DNA of 64,000 nt, from NCBI GenBank assembly GCA_028289605.1, contig JANQON010000016.1, positions 1 to 64,000 of the forward strand, written 5' to 3'. The position numbers and the translations under genes were made by a program. Of the stretch, positions 18,612-27,621 are shown one piece after another (position 1 is the first letter of the stretch; each line of letters starts with the position of its first letter). Source of the DNA: Hyphococcus sp. Lineage in GTDB: Bacteria; Pseudomonadota; Alphaproteobacteria; Caulobacterales; Parvularculaceae. The notes beneath the pieces were generated by a model, which did not search any database, had not been told where the DNA came from, and saw only the letters and a list, made by a program, of their open reading frames with translations.

Positions 18612-18871
18612 GGCTCGCCCGCGTTTTTCTTGGCTGCTTCGAGCATGGCGGCGTTCACATGCAGCAATTCCTGAAGGCAGCGCTCTATCTGGGCGTGCGC
18701 GCGCACGAGGCGTCGGGACTGTTCAGAAGATCCGCCCGGGATTTCGTAACTGAACTCCCCCACATTGCGGTAGTCATTCATAAGATAGAACTTCATGAAG
18801 ACCTTTTCGCCCCGCGCTTCAAACCCGCCGAAAGTCACCGTCGAAGCGGGAATAGGCGGTTTGCGGTCCAT
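18608..18871 (-). CDS. small hypothetical protein, 87 aa
   Basis: The ORF starts at ATG after GAGGAAA, a good ribosome-binding site. Its composition looks protein-like: a short beta-rich N-terminal half (VTFGGFEARGEKVFMKFYLM) and an amphipathic helical C-terminal half ending KKNAGEP. There is no signal peptide or known motif. It overlaps the shc 3' end tail to tail by four bases. It might be cotranscribed with nothing, since the hydrolase downstream is separately started. Function unknown. Confidence 0.55.
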   Translation of the reverse strand: MDRKPPIPASTVTFGGFEARGEKVFMKFYLMNDYRNVGEFSYEIPGGSSEQSRRLVRAHAQIERCLQELLHVNAAMLEAAKKNAGEP

Positions 18872-18956
18872 GACGTGAGTTTCCTCTAGAAAACGGAGGC
18901 CTTCGTCAGCTTAGGCATATCCCGCGCCGACGCGCAATCATTGCGAGGGGGCTGCG

Positions 18957-19733
18957 TCATTGCGCGCTGCTGAAAAACCGGTCGAACGCGATCCAGAACG
19001 CCGGGCTGCCCGAGACCGACTGATGGTCGGCGTCTTGAATGACCACCGTTTCGACCGGCGCTTGAGAGAAACGCTGCGCAAGGCGCCGGCTATGATGAGG
19101 CGGAATAACGTCGTCCCGCTCAGCAATGACAATCATGACCGGCGCCGTGACGATGGGCGCCTTCGCTGCGGAATCATATTTGTCCCTCAGCAAAACGGAA
19201 ACGGGCACGAATGGGAATCGCGCCTCGGCGATCCGTTTGACGCTGTCGAACGGCGTTATCAGCAGCGCGCGCGCCACCGGCCGATTGGCGGCGACATGAA
19301 CGGCGACGGCGCTGCCGAGGCTCCGCCCAATCACAGAAATCTGTTCATAATCCGGTTTGATATGGTCAAAAACCGCTAGACCGTCGGACAGCAGTCCGTT
19401 CTCGCTTGGCGCGCCCGTGCTGCCGCTGTAACCGCGATAATTGACCAGAAAAATGTCGTGATCGGGAAGCCTGTCGCTTAACGCGGGAATGTTGTGAATT
19501 ACAGTCTCGGCGTTGCCGCCGAAATAGATGGCGGCCTTTGTGTTGCCGGCGGCGACTTTCCAGATTTTCAGTGATGCGCCGTGGTTTTCCAGCGTGAAGA
19601 ACGCGGTCTCATCAGCGTCAGAATCCGGCGTAGGAAAGTACAGGAACTGCCGCTGCATCAAAAACAGCGCCAAACAAACCCCTAGATATCCGACGCTTGC
19701 TGCAACGGCGGCGAATCGGATGGCTGCGAGCAC
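18957..19733 (-). CDS. alpha/beta hydrolase, membrane-anchored
   Basis: The 258-residue protein has an N-terminal hydrophobic anchor (about 7-26), then an alpha/beta hydrolase fold of the BEM46/FrsA-like type. The nucleophile elbow is GRSLGS (Ser138), the acid lies in VIAERDDVIPP and the histidine in DADHQ. The oxyanion region is FGGNAE. It probably hydrolyses an ester at the membrane. Its GTG start overlaps the TAG of the upstream cytochrome gene as TAGTG, so it belongs to the beta-helix/cytochrome operon. Confidence 0.88.
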   Translation of the reverse strand: MLAAIRFAAVAASVGYLGVCLALFLMQRQFLYFPTPDSDADETAFFTLENHGASLKIWKVAAGNTKAAIYFGGNAETVIHNIPALSDRLPDHDIFLVNYRGYSGSTGAPSENGLLSDGLAVFDHIKPDYEQISVIGRSLGSAVAVHVAANRPVARALLITPFDSVKRIAEARFPFVPVSVLLRDKYDSAAKAPIVTAPVMIVIAERDDVIPPHHSRRLAQRFSQAPVETVVIQDADHQSVSGSPAFWIAFDRFFSSAQ

Positions 19734-20836
19734 TATGCGCAGCCTCCGTCCATCGCGTTGATCCAGGCGCGGATGAGGGCGACGCCCTCTTCATGGGCGA
19801 CCGCGCGACCGAGTTCCGGCATCATGGCGCCCGGGTCATTCGTCTCCATGCGGAAGATGGTGATTGAGTCATCAGCATCGCCCGGGACAATCCCGAACAG
19901 GCGCCCGCCCGTGCCGCCGCCGGCCGCGATCGGTGTTTTGCATAGTCCGAGCGCCGGGCCCTTAGCGTTCGGTTCAAGATTGAGTCCCGACGTGTCCGCG
20001 GCGCCGTCCGGGTTATGACAATGGCTGCAATTGATATCCAGATACGCTCTAGCGCGCGCTTCTAGCGACGCCGCTTCGTCGTTCCAGACCGCATTGCGCG
20101 GCGCGGGTTCAGCGTCGTCTGCGGCGAGCCGCCCGGCCGCTATCCAGTAGTCAAGCTGGTTGAACGCCGGATGGAAGGTGGACGTCTTGTTGAGATGGCG
20201 CGCCTTGAGGCCGATCGGCTGAACCGCCTTCGTCTCAGCGTTGGTGACGTGGCACGCCGCGCACTGATTTTGGTTCGGAACGAGGTAGGCGAACTCTTCG
20301 TTTCCGCCGTCATTCCTGACGAGCGTCAACGACGTAACATCGCCGGTCCTTTTGAGCACTGCATCGGTTTGCGCCTCGTTCCATACATAGGGCAGAGCGA
20401 CCCAACCGTTCGCGCGCCGCACCAGGAGGCGCGTTTCGAGGAGCTTTACGCCGTCAAGCGACATGGATCCGTCGGCGACCGTGCGGATGGGCAATGCGGC
20501 GACCTCGCCGTTGTCCGTCAACGGATAATAAAATGTCTTGGTGACGATAGAGCCCACCGGAAAATCGAAAGCGTCGCTGGCGTGATATACCGCTGGTTGC
20601 CCGTCAGGGGTCCACACGGTGCGCAATTTCTGCGCATAGTCTGAAAACAGAGGCGTTGCCAGATCATAGGGCGTCACGCCCGGCGATAGTTCCAGCGCGC
20701 CTTCTCGCGCAGACAGAACGCCCCACTCGCTTAGGGTGTCCGGGTTCTTTTCAGGATGAAATGTCGGCGACGGCGCACGCTCGGCGGAACAGCCAGCGAG
20801 GACAACAGCCAGGAATATGCAAAACGCCCTTAGCAC
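19733..20836 (-). CDS. SO2930-family diheme c-type cytochrome lipoprotein
   Basis: The 367-residue protein has a lipobox ending at Cys16 (VVLAGC) and two heme-binding motifs, CAACH at 192-196 and CSHCH at 270-274. The N-terminal half is a beta-rich domain with TPLFSDYAQKLRTVW and FPVGSIVTKTFYYPL, typical of this family. SO2930-type cytochromes regularly sit next to a parallel beta-helix protein, as here. The GTG start follows directly after the upstream TAG without spacing. It is probably in the periplasm, attached to a membrane. The electron partner is unknown. Confidence 0.9.
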   Translation of the reverse strand: MLRAFCIFLAVVLAGCSAERAPSPTFHPEKNPDTLSEWGVLSAREGALELSPGVTPYDLATPLFSDYAQKLRTVWTPDGQPAVYHASDAFDFPVGSIVTKTFYYPLTDNGEVAALPIRTVADGSMSLDGVKLLETRLLVRRANGWVALPYVWNEAQTDAVLKRTGDVTSLTLVRNDGGNEEFAYLVPNQNQCAACHVTNAETKAVQPIGLKARHLNKTSTFHPAFNQLDYWIAAGRLAADDAEPAPRNAVWNDEAASLEARARAYLDINCSHCHNPDGAADTSGLNLEPNAKGPALGLCKTPIAAGGGTGGRLFGIVPGDADDSITIFRMETNDPGAMMPELGRAVAHEEGVALIRAWINAMDGGCA

Positions 20837-22078
20837 CTACATCTGTTCCGCAAGCGAACCATTTAGCGTCACGGCCGGTAGTTTTTCGTGGGCGCAGTCA
20901 TGATCGTCCGCGTCTTGGATGCGCGGATTCTTGTTGTCGTTTGGGCCGTCGACATTGACGACTCTTGATTCGCCATTCTGCACGCACAGACGTAAGGAGT
21001 CGGGCAGGGCGCCGTTTTCGAACTTTGTCTCATCGACATAACCGTCCCAGAGAATGTCAGGCAGGCGTCCAAGGGGTCCGACAAGAGCCAGTTTCAGCGC
21101 CTGCAGCTCCAGCCCGTCCGGATTATTGCCGCCGCCCTCGAACCTGTTGCCGTAAACAAAAACGCCTTCCGGATAGGGATCGAAGTCGTCCTGGGTTTCG
21201 CCCCCGCCGTAGCCGGCCGAGTAAATGCTGGAGACGATAACGTTCGCCGTCTTGTTGTCGCGAATATCGTTGTCAAAAATCTCAACCTGATCGTTCGAGT
21301 TGACGACAATGCCCGATCCCGCAGGAATCGAGGCCACGGGCGTGCCTTCATGGCCGAAATTTTTGGTGTTATTTTCGAACACCTCATTGTTGAAAATGCG
21401 CGTACGAGCCCCCGGCTGTTTCAGGTTCGGCATGTTGAACACCAAAATGCCGCCGGTGTTGTTGGTTGCAACATTGTCATAGACGTCGGCGTCAAATGTA
21501 TTCTCGATCTCGATGCCGGCGACGTTGTATTCGGCGCGATTGTTGCGCACGACCACGTTTTTCGACTGGCCGATGTAAAGACCCGCGTCCGCGGCGGCGA
21601 TCGCGACATTGCCTTCCATCAATACGTTTTTGGTTTGTACCGGATAGATGCCGTAGGCGCCGTTTTCAGTTTTCGGCCCGCCGGTCCATTCGGTTCGCAC
21701 GCGGCGGATAACGATGTTTTCGCCGTCGCTGATTTTCAGCGCATCGCCCCTGGTGTCTTCGATCGCGAGATCCTCGATGGTGAAGTCGCTCGCGGTGACA
21801 AGCAGACCTTCAGCGCCCGCAACCTGGTTTTTGAAGGACAAGACTGTCTCATCCATGCCCTGGCCGCGTATCGTGACGCCGTCGACGGTGAGACTGAGCG
21901 AACGGTCAAACGCGAACGTTCCTGCAGGAATCTCGATCACGTCGCCGGGCTGAGCGTCGAGCAGCCTGGTCATCAATGTTTCCTGATAAGCGGCGTCGGC
22001 GGCCGGTTCAGTTTGCGTCGGCTCGCCCCCGCAGGCGGCGCCAAGCGCCAGGACACCAATGATCGAAATGCGTTTCAC
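20837..22078 (-). CDS. parallel beta-helix lipoprotein
   Basis: The 413-residue protein starts at GTG after a GAGGGAGG site. It has a lipobox ending at Cys16 (LGAAC) and a long series of right-handed beta-helix coils rich in NNxA/xIxVxN: VVRNNRAEYNVAGIEIENT, VYDNVATNNTGGILVF, IFNNEVFENNTKN and IFDNDIRDNKTANVIV. The fold is shared with polysaccharide lyases and C5-epimerases, but I see no certain catalytic residues. It is first gene of the operon with the diheme cytochrome and the hydrolase. Confidence 0.9.
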   Translation of the reverse strand: MKRISIIGVLALGAACGGEPTQTEPAADAAYQETLMTRLLDAQPGDVIEIPAGTFAFDRSLSLTVDGVTIRGQGMDETVLSFKNQVAGAEGLLVTASDFTIEDLAIEDTRGDALKISDGENIVIRRVRTEWTGGPKTENGAYGIYPVQTKNVLMEGNVAIAAADAGLYIGQSKNVVVRNNRAEYNVAGIEIENTFDADVYDNVATNNTGGILVFNMPNLKQPGARTRIFNNEVFENNTKNFGHEGTPVASIPAGSGIVVNSNDQVEIFDNDIRDNKTANVIVSSIYSAGYGGGETQDDFDPYPEGVFVYGNRFEGGGNNPDGLELQALKLALVGPLGRLPDILWDGYVDETKFENGALPDSLRLCVQNGESRVVNVDGPNDNKNPRIQDADDHDCAHEKLPAVTLNGSLAEQM

Positions 22079-22146
22079 GGCACGCCTCCCTCGTTTTCCG
22101 CAAGAATAGAGGAATGCGCGCCGGAGAAAAGGCGTCGGCGCAGCCT

Positions 22147-22809
22147 TTACGCGGCGGCCCCGACGACGCCCCTGAAGAACGCAGTCCCGTCGATCCCGCC
22201 CAGAAGCGGGGAGATGACCCGCTCCGGATGCGGCATCAGTCCGAAGACGTTGCCGGCGTCATTGAGCACGCCGGCGATATTGCGCGCCGAGCCATTAGGA
22301 TTGTCCACATAGCGCAGCGCGACGCGACCCTCATTTTCCAGGCGGTCCAGGGTTTCATCGTCGGCGAAGTAATTGCCGTCGTGATGGGCGACCGGAATGT
22401 CCACAAACTGACCGGCCTCGAACCCGCGCGTGAAGATCGACTGGTTGTTTTCGACTTTCAGCGTCACCGAGCGACAAACGAAATGCAGGTTTGCGTTTCG
22501 AAGAAGCGCGCCCGGCAAAAGCCCCGTTTCGCACAGGATCTGAAAGCCGTTGCAAATTCCGAGCACGGGCGTACCGGCGTTGGCTTTGTCGATCACGGCG
22601 CGCATGATCGGCGACTTCGACGCCATCGCCCCGCAGCGCAAATAATCGCCGTAAGAGAACCCGCCGGGCAGAACGATGAAATCCGTATCGGGAAGATCAG
22701 TGTCGCCGTGCCACACCATCGCCGGCGCCGCGCCCGTCGCCTGTTCAAGCGCAACGGCGACATCGCGGTCGCAGTTTGAGGCGGGAAAGACGATGACGCA
22801 GGGCTTCAT
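22147..22809 (-). CDS. purQ: phosphoribosylformylglycinamidine synthase subunit PurQ
   Basis: The 220-residue class I glutamine amidotransferase supplies ammonia to PurL in step four of purine synthesis. The nucleophile elbow is GICNGFQ ([11 protein letters not shown]), the oxyanion loop is [13 protein letters not shown] and the catalytic His-Glu are in LMPHPERV. It starts three bases after the purS stop. The usual next gene, purL, is not here: downstream lies the start of the beta-helix operon. Confidence 0.96.
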   Translation of the reverse strand: MKPCVIVFPASNCDRDVAVALEQATGAAPAMVWHGDTDLPDTDFIVLPGGFSYGDYLRCGAMASKSPIMRAVIDKANAGTPVLGICNGFQILCETGLLPGALLRNANLHFVCRSVTLKVENNQSIFTRGFEAGQFVDIPVAHHDGNYFADDETLDRLENEGRVALRYVDNPNGSARNIAGVLNDAGNVFGLMPHPERVISPLLGGIDGTAFFRGVVGAAA

Positions 22810-22812
22810 CGG

Positions 22813-23055
22813 TCAGGTCACAATCTCGATGGCGTAGTTCTCCATCACTGGATTGGCGAGGAGTTTCTTGCACATCTCTTCGGCCTGCGCGCGAGCGGCC
22901 GCTTCATCGGTCTCAGACAGGGTGAGTTCGATTTCCTTGCCCTGGCGGACGTTGGACACCCCTTCAAAGCCGAGCCCCGTCAGGGCGCCTTCAATCGCCT
23001 TGCCTTGAGGATCGAGCACCCCGTTTTTGAGCGTGATCGTAATTATCGCTTTCAT
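22813..23055 (-). CDS. purS: phosphoribosylformylglycinamidine synthase subunit PurS
   Basis: The 80-residue structural subunit bridges PurL and PurQ. It shows the family pattern KAIITITLKNGVLDPQGKAI, the middle VRQGKEIELTL and the end LLANPVMENYAIEIV. Length is normal. It lies directly upstream of purQ and 91 bp downstream of an unrelated envelope protein gene. Confidence 0.95.
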   Translation of the reverse strand: MKAIITITLKNGVLDPQGKAIEGALTGLGFEGVSNVRQGKEIELTLSETDEAAARAQAEEMCKKLLANPVMENYAIEIVT

Positions 23056-23146
23056 GCCGTCACTCGCATCTTCTCCGGCTTGTTACGCCGCGCTGCGCGG
23101 AATCGCAATGTCCGCGACCTGTTGCAGTGAGAATCGAAATGGGCCG

Positions 23147-23902
23147 TTAGAATTCCCGGCCGATGAAGATCTTGAACATGCTGTCGTCAGCGCCGTCGGT
23201 CACGCCGAAACGCACCGCCGATTGCAGGTAGACGCCGTTGTCCCATGACGCTTTCACCACCGGCCCGATCTGGTGGGCCTGGTCATCAAACCCCAGAATA
23301 TCGGTCGTGTCGCCGTATTCGCTGAATATCTCGGCGCCGAACCGCATACCGCCTGAGCCGAGCAAATCCACGTCGAAGTTGCGCGTGAGCTGTCCGCGCG
23401 TTTCAAGGGAAACGCCGTCGTCTCTGCCGCTGCCGACTTCGAGTTCGCTGATGACATTGGCGCGCCACTCCCAGCGCTCCGCAAATTTGTCCGTCAGGGT
23501 GAGGCGGATTTCGGCTTCGTCGGGGTCGCCGTCCGGGGCGACGCCGTAGGACAGGCGAAGCCCGCCGTTGAAGCCCGAATTGTCGTCGGCTTCCTCGCTC
23601 CACTGAAACCAGTTCTCTATGGTGAAGGAGCTGAAATCCCAGTCTCCGGCGTCGGGTTTGCCGAAGGCGCCGATCAACCGCACCTGGTACCGGCCCGTGA
23701 AGGAATAGTCGTAATGGGCGCGCGCCCCGGCGGCGCCTTCGTCATCGACGCCGAACCGAACCTCGACGGCCTGCTCGCCATCGGTGACGCCTGCAGAACC
23801 GACATTGCCGGTCAACGATTGGGCCTCAGACGGCTGAGCTGCAAGGGCGACAAACATTGCGCCAAGGACGCAACCCAAACGACAGAACAGCGCCCAATTC
23901 AT
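23147..23902 (-). CDS. hypothetical exported, probably outer-membrane beta protein
   Basis: A 251-residue protein with a clear signal peptide ending SEA/QSL. The mature part alternates aromatic and charged residues in amphipathic beta strands (ARAHYDYSFTGRYQVRLIG, ENWFQWSEE, VYLQSAVRFGV) and ends MFKIFIGREF with a C-terminal Phe, the pattern of an outer-membrane beta-barrel. I recognise no family. It is inserted between purC and purS, 17 bp from the purC start side stop and 91 bp before purS. Cotranscription with purine genes is likely, but a functional link is not evident. Confidence 0.75.
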   Translation of the reverse strand: MNWALFCRLGCVLGAMFVALAAQPSEAQSLTGNVGSAGVTDGEQAVEVRFGVDDEGAAGARAHYDYSFTGRYQVRLIGAFGKPDAGDWDFSSFTIENWFQWSEEADDNSGFNGGLRLSYGVAPDGDPDEAEIRLTLTDKFAERWEWRANVISELEVGSGRDDGVSLETRGQLTRNFDVDLLGSGGMRFGAEIFSEYGDTTDILGFDDQAHQIGPVVKASWDNGVYLQSAVRFGVTDGADDSMFKIFIGREF

Positions 23903-23919
23903 ATCTCTAAATCGCCTGC

Positions 23920-24693
23920 TTACTCGTTGTCGCTGACCAACACAGGTCCTTTTTGCCCTGCGCCGCCGTTTTCGCGCAAGACTCCGAGTCGCTTTGCGAC
24001 TTCACGGTAAGCGTCAGTGACATTGCCAAGGTCCTTGCGGAAACGGTCCTTGTCCATAATGTCGCCGGTTTCCATGTCCCACAACCGGCAACTGTCGGGA
24101 CTGATCTCGTCGGCGACAATAAGGCGCATGAGATCGCCGTCATATTGGCGGCCGAATTCGACTTTGAAGTCGACCAGTTTAATCCCGACCCCGGCGAACA
24201 GCCCGGAGAGGAAATCATTGATGCGCAGCGCCAGCGCCATCATGTCGTCGATCTCCTGCGGGTTGGCCCAACTGAACGCAGTGATATGCTCTTCGGCGAC
24301 CAGAGGATCGCCGAGCTTGTCGTCCTTGTAATAGAATTCAATAATCGATCGCGGCAGCGCGGTGCCGTCTTCAAGGCCCAAACGCTTCGACAAGGACCCG
24401 GCCGCCACATTGCGGACGACGACCTCCAACGGCACGATTTCAACATGGCGCACAAGCTGCTCGCGCATGTTGAGCCGCTTGATGAAATGGGTCGGCACGC
24501 CGATGCGTTCCAGGCCCGTCATCACGAATTCGGAGATGCGGTTGTTCAGGACGCCCTTGCCTTCGAGGATCGCGTGTTTCTGGTTGTTGAAAGCCGTCGC
24601 GTCGTCTTTGAAATACTGAATGATCGTGCCCGGTTCCGGACCTTCGAACAGGATCTTCGCCTTGCCCTCGTAGATTTGCTTGCGGCGGGCCAT
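23920..24693 (-). CDS. purC: SAICAR synthase (phosphoribosylaminoimidazole-succinocarboxamide synthase)
   Basis: The 257-residue enzyme ligates aspartate to CAIR with ATP. Signature segments are the [19 protein letters not shown] start, [35 protein letters not shown] (the ATP/Mg site) and [16 protein letters not shown]. The length is normal for the short bacterial form. It is the first gene of the minus-strand run and is divergent from the DUF1476 gene, a common alphaproteobacterial arrangement. Confidence 0.97.
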   Translation of the reverse strand: MARRKQIYEGKAKILFEGPEPGTIIQYFKDDATAFNNQKHAILEGKGVLNNRISEFVMTGLERIGVPTHFIKRLNMREQLVRHVEIVPLEVVVRNVAAGSLSKRLGLEDGTALPRSIIEFYYKDDKLGDPLVAEEHITAFSWANPQEIDDMMALALRINDFLSGLFAGVGIKLVDFKVEFGRQYDGDLMRLIVADEISPDSCRLWDMETGDIMDKDRFRKDLGNVTDAYREVAKRLGVLRENGGAGQKGPVLVSDNE

Positions 24694-24966
24694 TTTGGTA
24701 GTCCTTTCAGGCGGTTGGGAGCTTTTTCTGCGCCGGCGCTAAAGCTCCGTTGGTCCGGCGGCAGCCCGTTAGATAGGCATCTCCGCCAGCTATCGCTAGC
24801 ATGGGACGACCTTGGTCGGGAAGCCGGGGGGTTTAGGCGGAAACGGGGTCTTTGGAAAGCCCTATTGAAGAATGGGTCACAGGCTCATTGCATGGCTGAC
24901 GGGGCGGGGATAAGTACTGGAAACAGCGGCGCAACCGCAGCGTTAAAGTTAAGGAGCAGGCCCACA

Positions 24967-25290
24967 ATGTCGACCTTCGACGATCGCGAAGACAAGTTCG
25001 AGAAAAAATTCGCCCATGACGCGACCCTCAAGTTCAAGGCGGAAGCCCGGCGCAACAAGCTTCTCGGCATGTGGGCGGCGGAGTTGCTCGGCAAGCAGGG
25101 CGAGGCGGCGACCGAATACGCCAAGGAAGTGATCAAGGCGGATCTTGAAGAGGCGGGCGACGAAGACGTGTTCCGCAAGATCAGAGGCGATTTCGACGCC
25201 GCCGGCGTCGATCAATCAGATCACCAGATCCGCCGTCACATGGACGAGTTCCTCGAAGAAGCGGTCAAGCAGATCCAAAGCGAGGGCTGA
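24967..25290 (+). CDS. DUF1476 protein, F1F0-ATPase inhibitor zeta-subunit type
   Basis: A 107-residue, highly charged helical protein beginning MSTFDDREDKFEKKFAHDAT. In Paracoccus-type alphaproteobacteria this family is the zeta subunit that inhibits the F1 ATPase through its N-terminal helix. Blocks FKAEARRNKLLGMWAAELLG and IRRHMDEFLEEAVKQI are typical. The start is fixed by AAGGAG at 24952-24957. A longer frame, open back to 23953, is antisense to purC and not coding. The LysE gene starts eight bases after its stop. Confidence 0.93.
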   Translation: MSTFDDREDKFEKKFAHDATLKFKAEARRNKLLGMWAAELLGKQGEAATEYAKEVIKADLEEAGDEDVFRKIRGDFDAAGVDQSDHQIRRHMDEFLEEAVKQIQSEG

Positions 25291-25298
25291 GCCTCCCC

Positions 25299-25922
25299 GT
25301 GATCGACGCGCCGACGTTTCTTCTGTTTCTCTCAGGCGCCTTTCTTTTGAACATTACGCCAGGGCCGGACATGGCATTCACCCTGGCGAGCGCCATGCGC
25401 GGGGGCGCGCGCGCCGGCGCGGCGGCGGCGATCGGCATCGGCGCCGGCTCGCTGGTATGGGCGGGGCTGACGGCGGCGGGCCTCGCCGCATTGATCGCAT
25501 CGTCGCAGCAAGCGCTGACCCTTATCCGAATTGCGGGCGGGGCATATCTGATTTTTCTGGCGGTTCAGACCTATCGACACCGTCATGAAGCGTTTGAAAG
25601 CGCAGCAACGGCCGGCGCCGCGTCGGCGTTTCGGACGGGATTGATCACTAATCTCCTAAATCCGAAGGTTGGCGTCTTCTTCCTGGCGTTCGTGCCAATC
25701 TTTCTCGATCCGGCCGCCGGTCCGGTCTGGGTGCAGGCGCTTCTTCTCGGCGCCGTGTTCTCAGCGAGCGGCGCCGCGGTGCTTGTCGGCGTCGCCCTCG
25801 CGGCGGGCGGTCTGCGCGCGCGCCTTGGCGCATCCCCGGCCTGGATCAAGCGCTTGCGCATGGCGTCTGCAGCGATGTTCGGCGGGCTTGGGCTTGGACT
25901 GTTGTTGTCGCGTTCCCATTGA
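25299..25922 (+). CDS. LysE family translocator (amino-acid exporter-like)
   Basis: The 207-residue membrane protein has about six hydrophobic segments. It starts at GTG with IDAPTFLLFLSGAFLLNITPGPDM, the LysE/RhtB family start, including the NxTPGPD motif. TNLLNPKVGVFFLAFVPIF matches the conserved fifth-segment motif. Such proteins export amino acids or derivatives. The substrate is not predictable from sequence. No good ribosome-binding site is visible, and expression may rely on the gene eight bases upstream. Confidence 0.9.
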   Translation: MIDAPTFLLFLSGAFLLNITPGPDMAFTLASAMRGGARAGAAAAIGIGAGSLVWAGLTAAGLAALIASSQQALTLIRIAGGAYLIFLAVQTYRHRHEAFESAATAGAASAFRTGLITNLLNPKVGVFFLAFVPIFLDPAAGPVWVQALLLGAVFSASGAAVLVGVALAAGGLRARLGASPAWIKRLRMASAAMFGGLGLGLLLSRSH

Positions 25923-25987
25923 GCGCTGCATTCGGCGCTTTATCGAATAGTGCCGATGTGGCATCTCCAAAGAAAACGGAGAGTGTC

Positions 25988-26761
25988 ATGGGACGCGTTG
26001 CGGGAAAGAAAGTCTTCATCACCGGCGGGGCGCAGGGGCTCGGCGCCTGTTTCGGCCGAATGCTCGCCGAAGAAGGCGCAAAAGTCGCCCTGACCGACAT
26101 CAATTACCAAGGCGCCGAACAGACCGCCGCCGCCATCAATGAAAAACACCCCGGCGCGGCGATCGCGTTACATCACGACGTCACGAGCCGCGAGGACTGG
26201 GAGCAAACCTTGGCCGAGGCCGCAAGGGCCATGGACGGGATCAGCGTCCTGATTAACAACGCCGGCATCGGCACGGCGGGCAATATCGAAACCGAAACCG
26301 ACGAAGGGTGGCGGCGCACCCATGAAATTGATCTCGATTCGATTTTCATCGGCACGCAATTGGCCATGCCGTATCTGAAAGACAATCAGCCGGGTTCGAT
26401 TATCAACATATCGTCGGTTGCGGGCATGGTCGCCGACGGCATGATGCTCGCCTACAACTCAGCGAAAGCCGCCGTTATGCACATGTCCAAGTCTGTTGCG
26501 CTTCACTGCGCGCGGTCCGGCTATGACATCCGCTGTAACTCAGTGCATCCCGTATTTACGCGAACGCCGATTGTAGATCCCTTGATCGAGCTTGGCGGCG
26601 GCGGAGCGGAAGGCGAGAAAAAACTGGTGCGCCAGATTCCCTTGCGGCGACTGGGCGAACCGGAAGACGTCGGCTACTGTATTGTCTATCTTGCGTCAGA
26701 TGAGTCGCGCTTCGTGACGGCGTCAGAATTCAAGATCGACGGCGGCATCACGGCGCAGTAA
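25988..26761 (+). CDS. SDR family NAD(P)-dependent oxidoreductase
   Basis: The 257-residue Rossmann-fold enzyme has the cofactor loop TGGAQGLG, NNAG, the catalytic serine in NISSVAG and YNSAK (Tyr-x3-Lys). The C-terminal stretch FKIDGGITAQ is typical of classical SDRs, and the pattern is close to 3-alpha/7-beta-hydroxysteroid or cyclopentanol dehydrogenases. The start at 25988 follows GGAGA. The upstream frame from 25919 is a weak extension. It lies 65 bp after lysE. Confidence 0.9.
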   Translation: MGRVAGKKVFITGGAQGLGACFGRMLAEEGAKVALTDINYQGAEQTAAAINEKHPGAAIALHHDVTSREDWEQTLAEAARAMDGISVLINNAGIGTAGNIETETDEGWRRTHEIDLDSIFIGTQLAMPYLKDNQPGSIINISSVAGMVADGMMLAYNSAKAAVMHMSKSVALHCARSGYDIRCNSVHPVFTRTPIVDPLIELGGGGAEGEKKLVRQIPLRRLGEPEDVGYCIVYLASDESRFVTASEFKIDGGITAQ

Positions 26762-26764
26762 CGT

Positions 26765-27409
26765 TTATCGCATTGAGGCTATAAACGCGTCGGCTTCGGC
26801 GATCGCTGCATTCATCTCCGCAATCAATGCTTCCACGCGGACTTCGATTTCTTCCCGCTCAACTTCGAGGGAGGAAATGGCGCGCGCGTTGAGATTGTGC
26901 TTCAGGAACAGGACCTGATCCTGGTACAGCGCTAGAACGGGATCCATTTTATCAGCGGCCCGATTCATGGCGTCGACGACATTTTCGTAATCGCGCTCCG
27001 TCGACATCAGTTGTTGCTCAGAACGCCGGCGTAAATCGGCGCTCTCATAGAGCTTCAGCTCTTGGCGCCACTCTCTGAACAAGCGCCCGCCGACGTCTTC
27101 AACAGCGTCAATCCGTGTGCGCACGTCCGCCGCCTGCTTTTGGGCGCGGTCATATGACCGGTTCAGTTTGTCATATTGGCGTTCCAATTCGCCGCCGTCG
27201 ACGTTGACCAGCGCGCGAAACTCATCGAGGGCAGACGCAAATACTTTCTGCGCGTCCGCCTGTTCGCCGCGCGCCGCCTCTACGCGATCAACGAGAATGT
27301 CGCGTTTCTCAAACCCCATCCGCTCCATGGTGCTGTAGTAGGCCGACGCGCAACCGGCGGCGGTCAGCGCAAGGAAAACGAAGGCGAGAGAGCGAAAGAG
27401 AGGCGTCAT
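26765..27409 (-). CDS. DUF2959 coiled-coil lipoprotein
   Basis: A 214-residue protein with a lipobox (LTAAGC) and the DUF2959 hallmark YYSTMERMGFEKRDILVDRVE. It continues as a long charged coiled coil to residue 214. Probably attached to an envelope membrane and facing the periplasm. The ATG at 27409 is chosen over a TTG at 27427. Function unknown. It converges with the SDR gene three bases apart and diverges from lemA. Confidence 0.88.
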   Translation of the reverse strand: MTPLFRSLAFVFLALTAAGCASAYYSTMERMGFEKRDILVDRVEAARGEQADAQKVFASALDEFRALVNVDGGELERQYDKLNRSYDRAQKQAADVRTRIDAVEDVGGRLFREWRQELKLYESADLRRRSEQQLMSTERDYENVVDAMNRAADKMDPVLALYQDQVLFLKHNLNARAISSLEVEREEIEVRVEALIAEMNAAIAEADAFIASMR

Positions 27410-27621
27410 CGGTCGAATTTCCCCCAAACCGGTAGTTAATTTAGAGCGTTCTAGCAGGGGATTTGCCGGAAATCACGGGGGTTGAAAGCGTAAAGACCGA
27501 AGCCGGCGACGCCGTCGTCGTTGCTTGAGGCGGCAAAAACACCATATAGGGATGGCGAGGGGAATTCATTCCCGTCAGGGCTTGGGCGCCGATGCGGCGT
27601 CCATTGCATGAAGGAGGGATC

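Noticed and set aside
24694-24966. Possible riboswitch ahead of purC or the DUF1476 gene
   Set aside because: I found no purine riboswitch core or conserved helices. It looks like a normal divergent promoter region.
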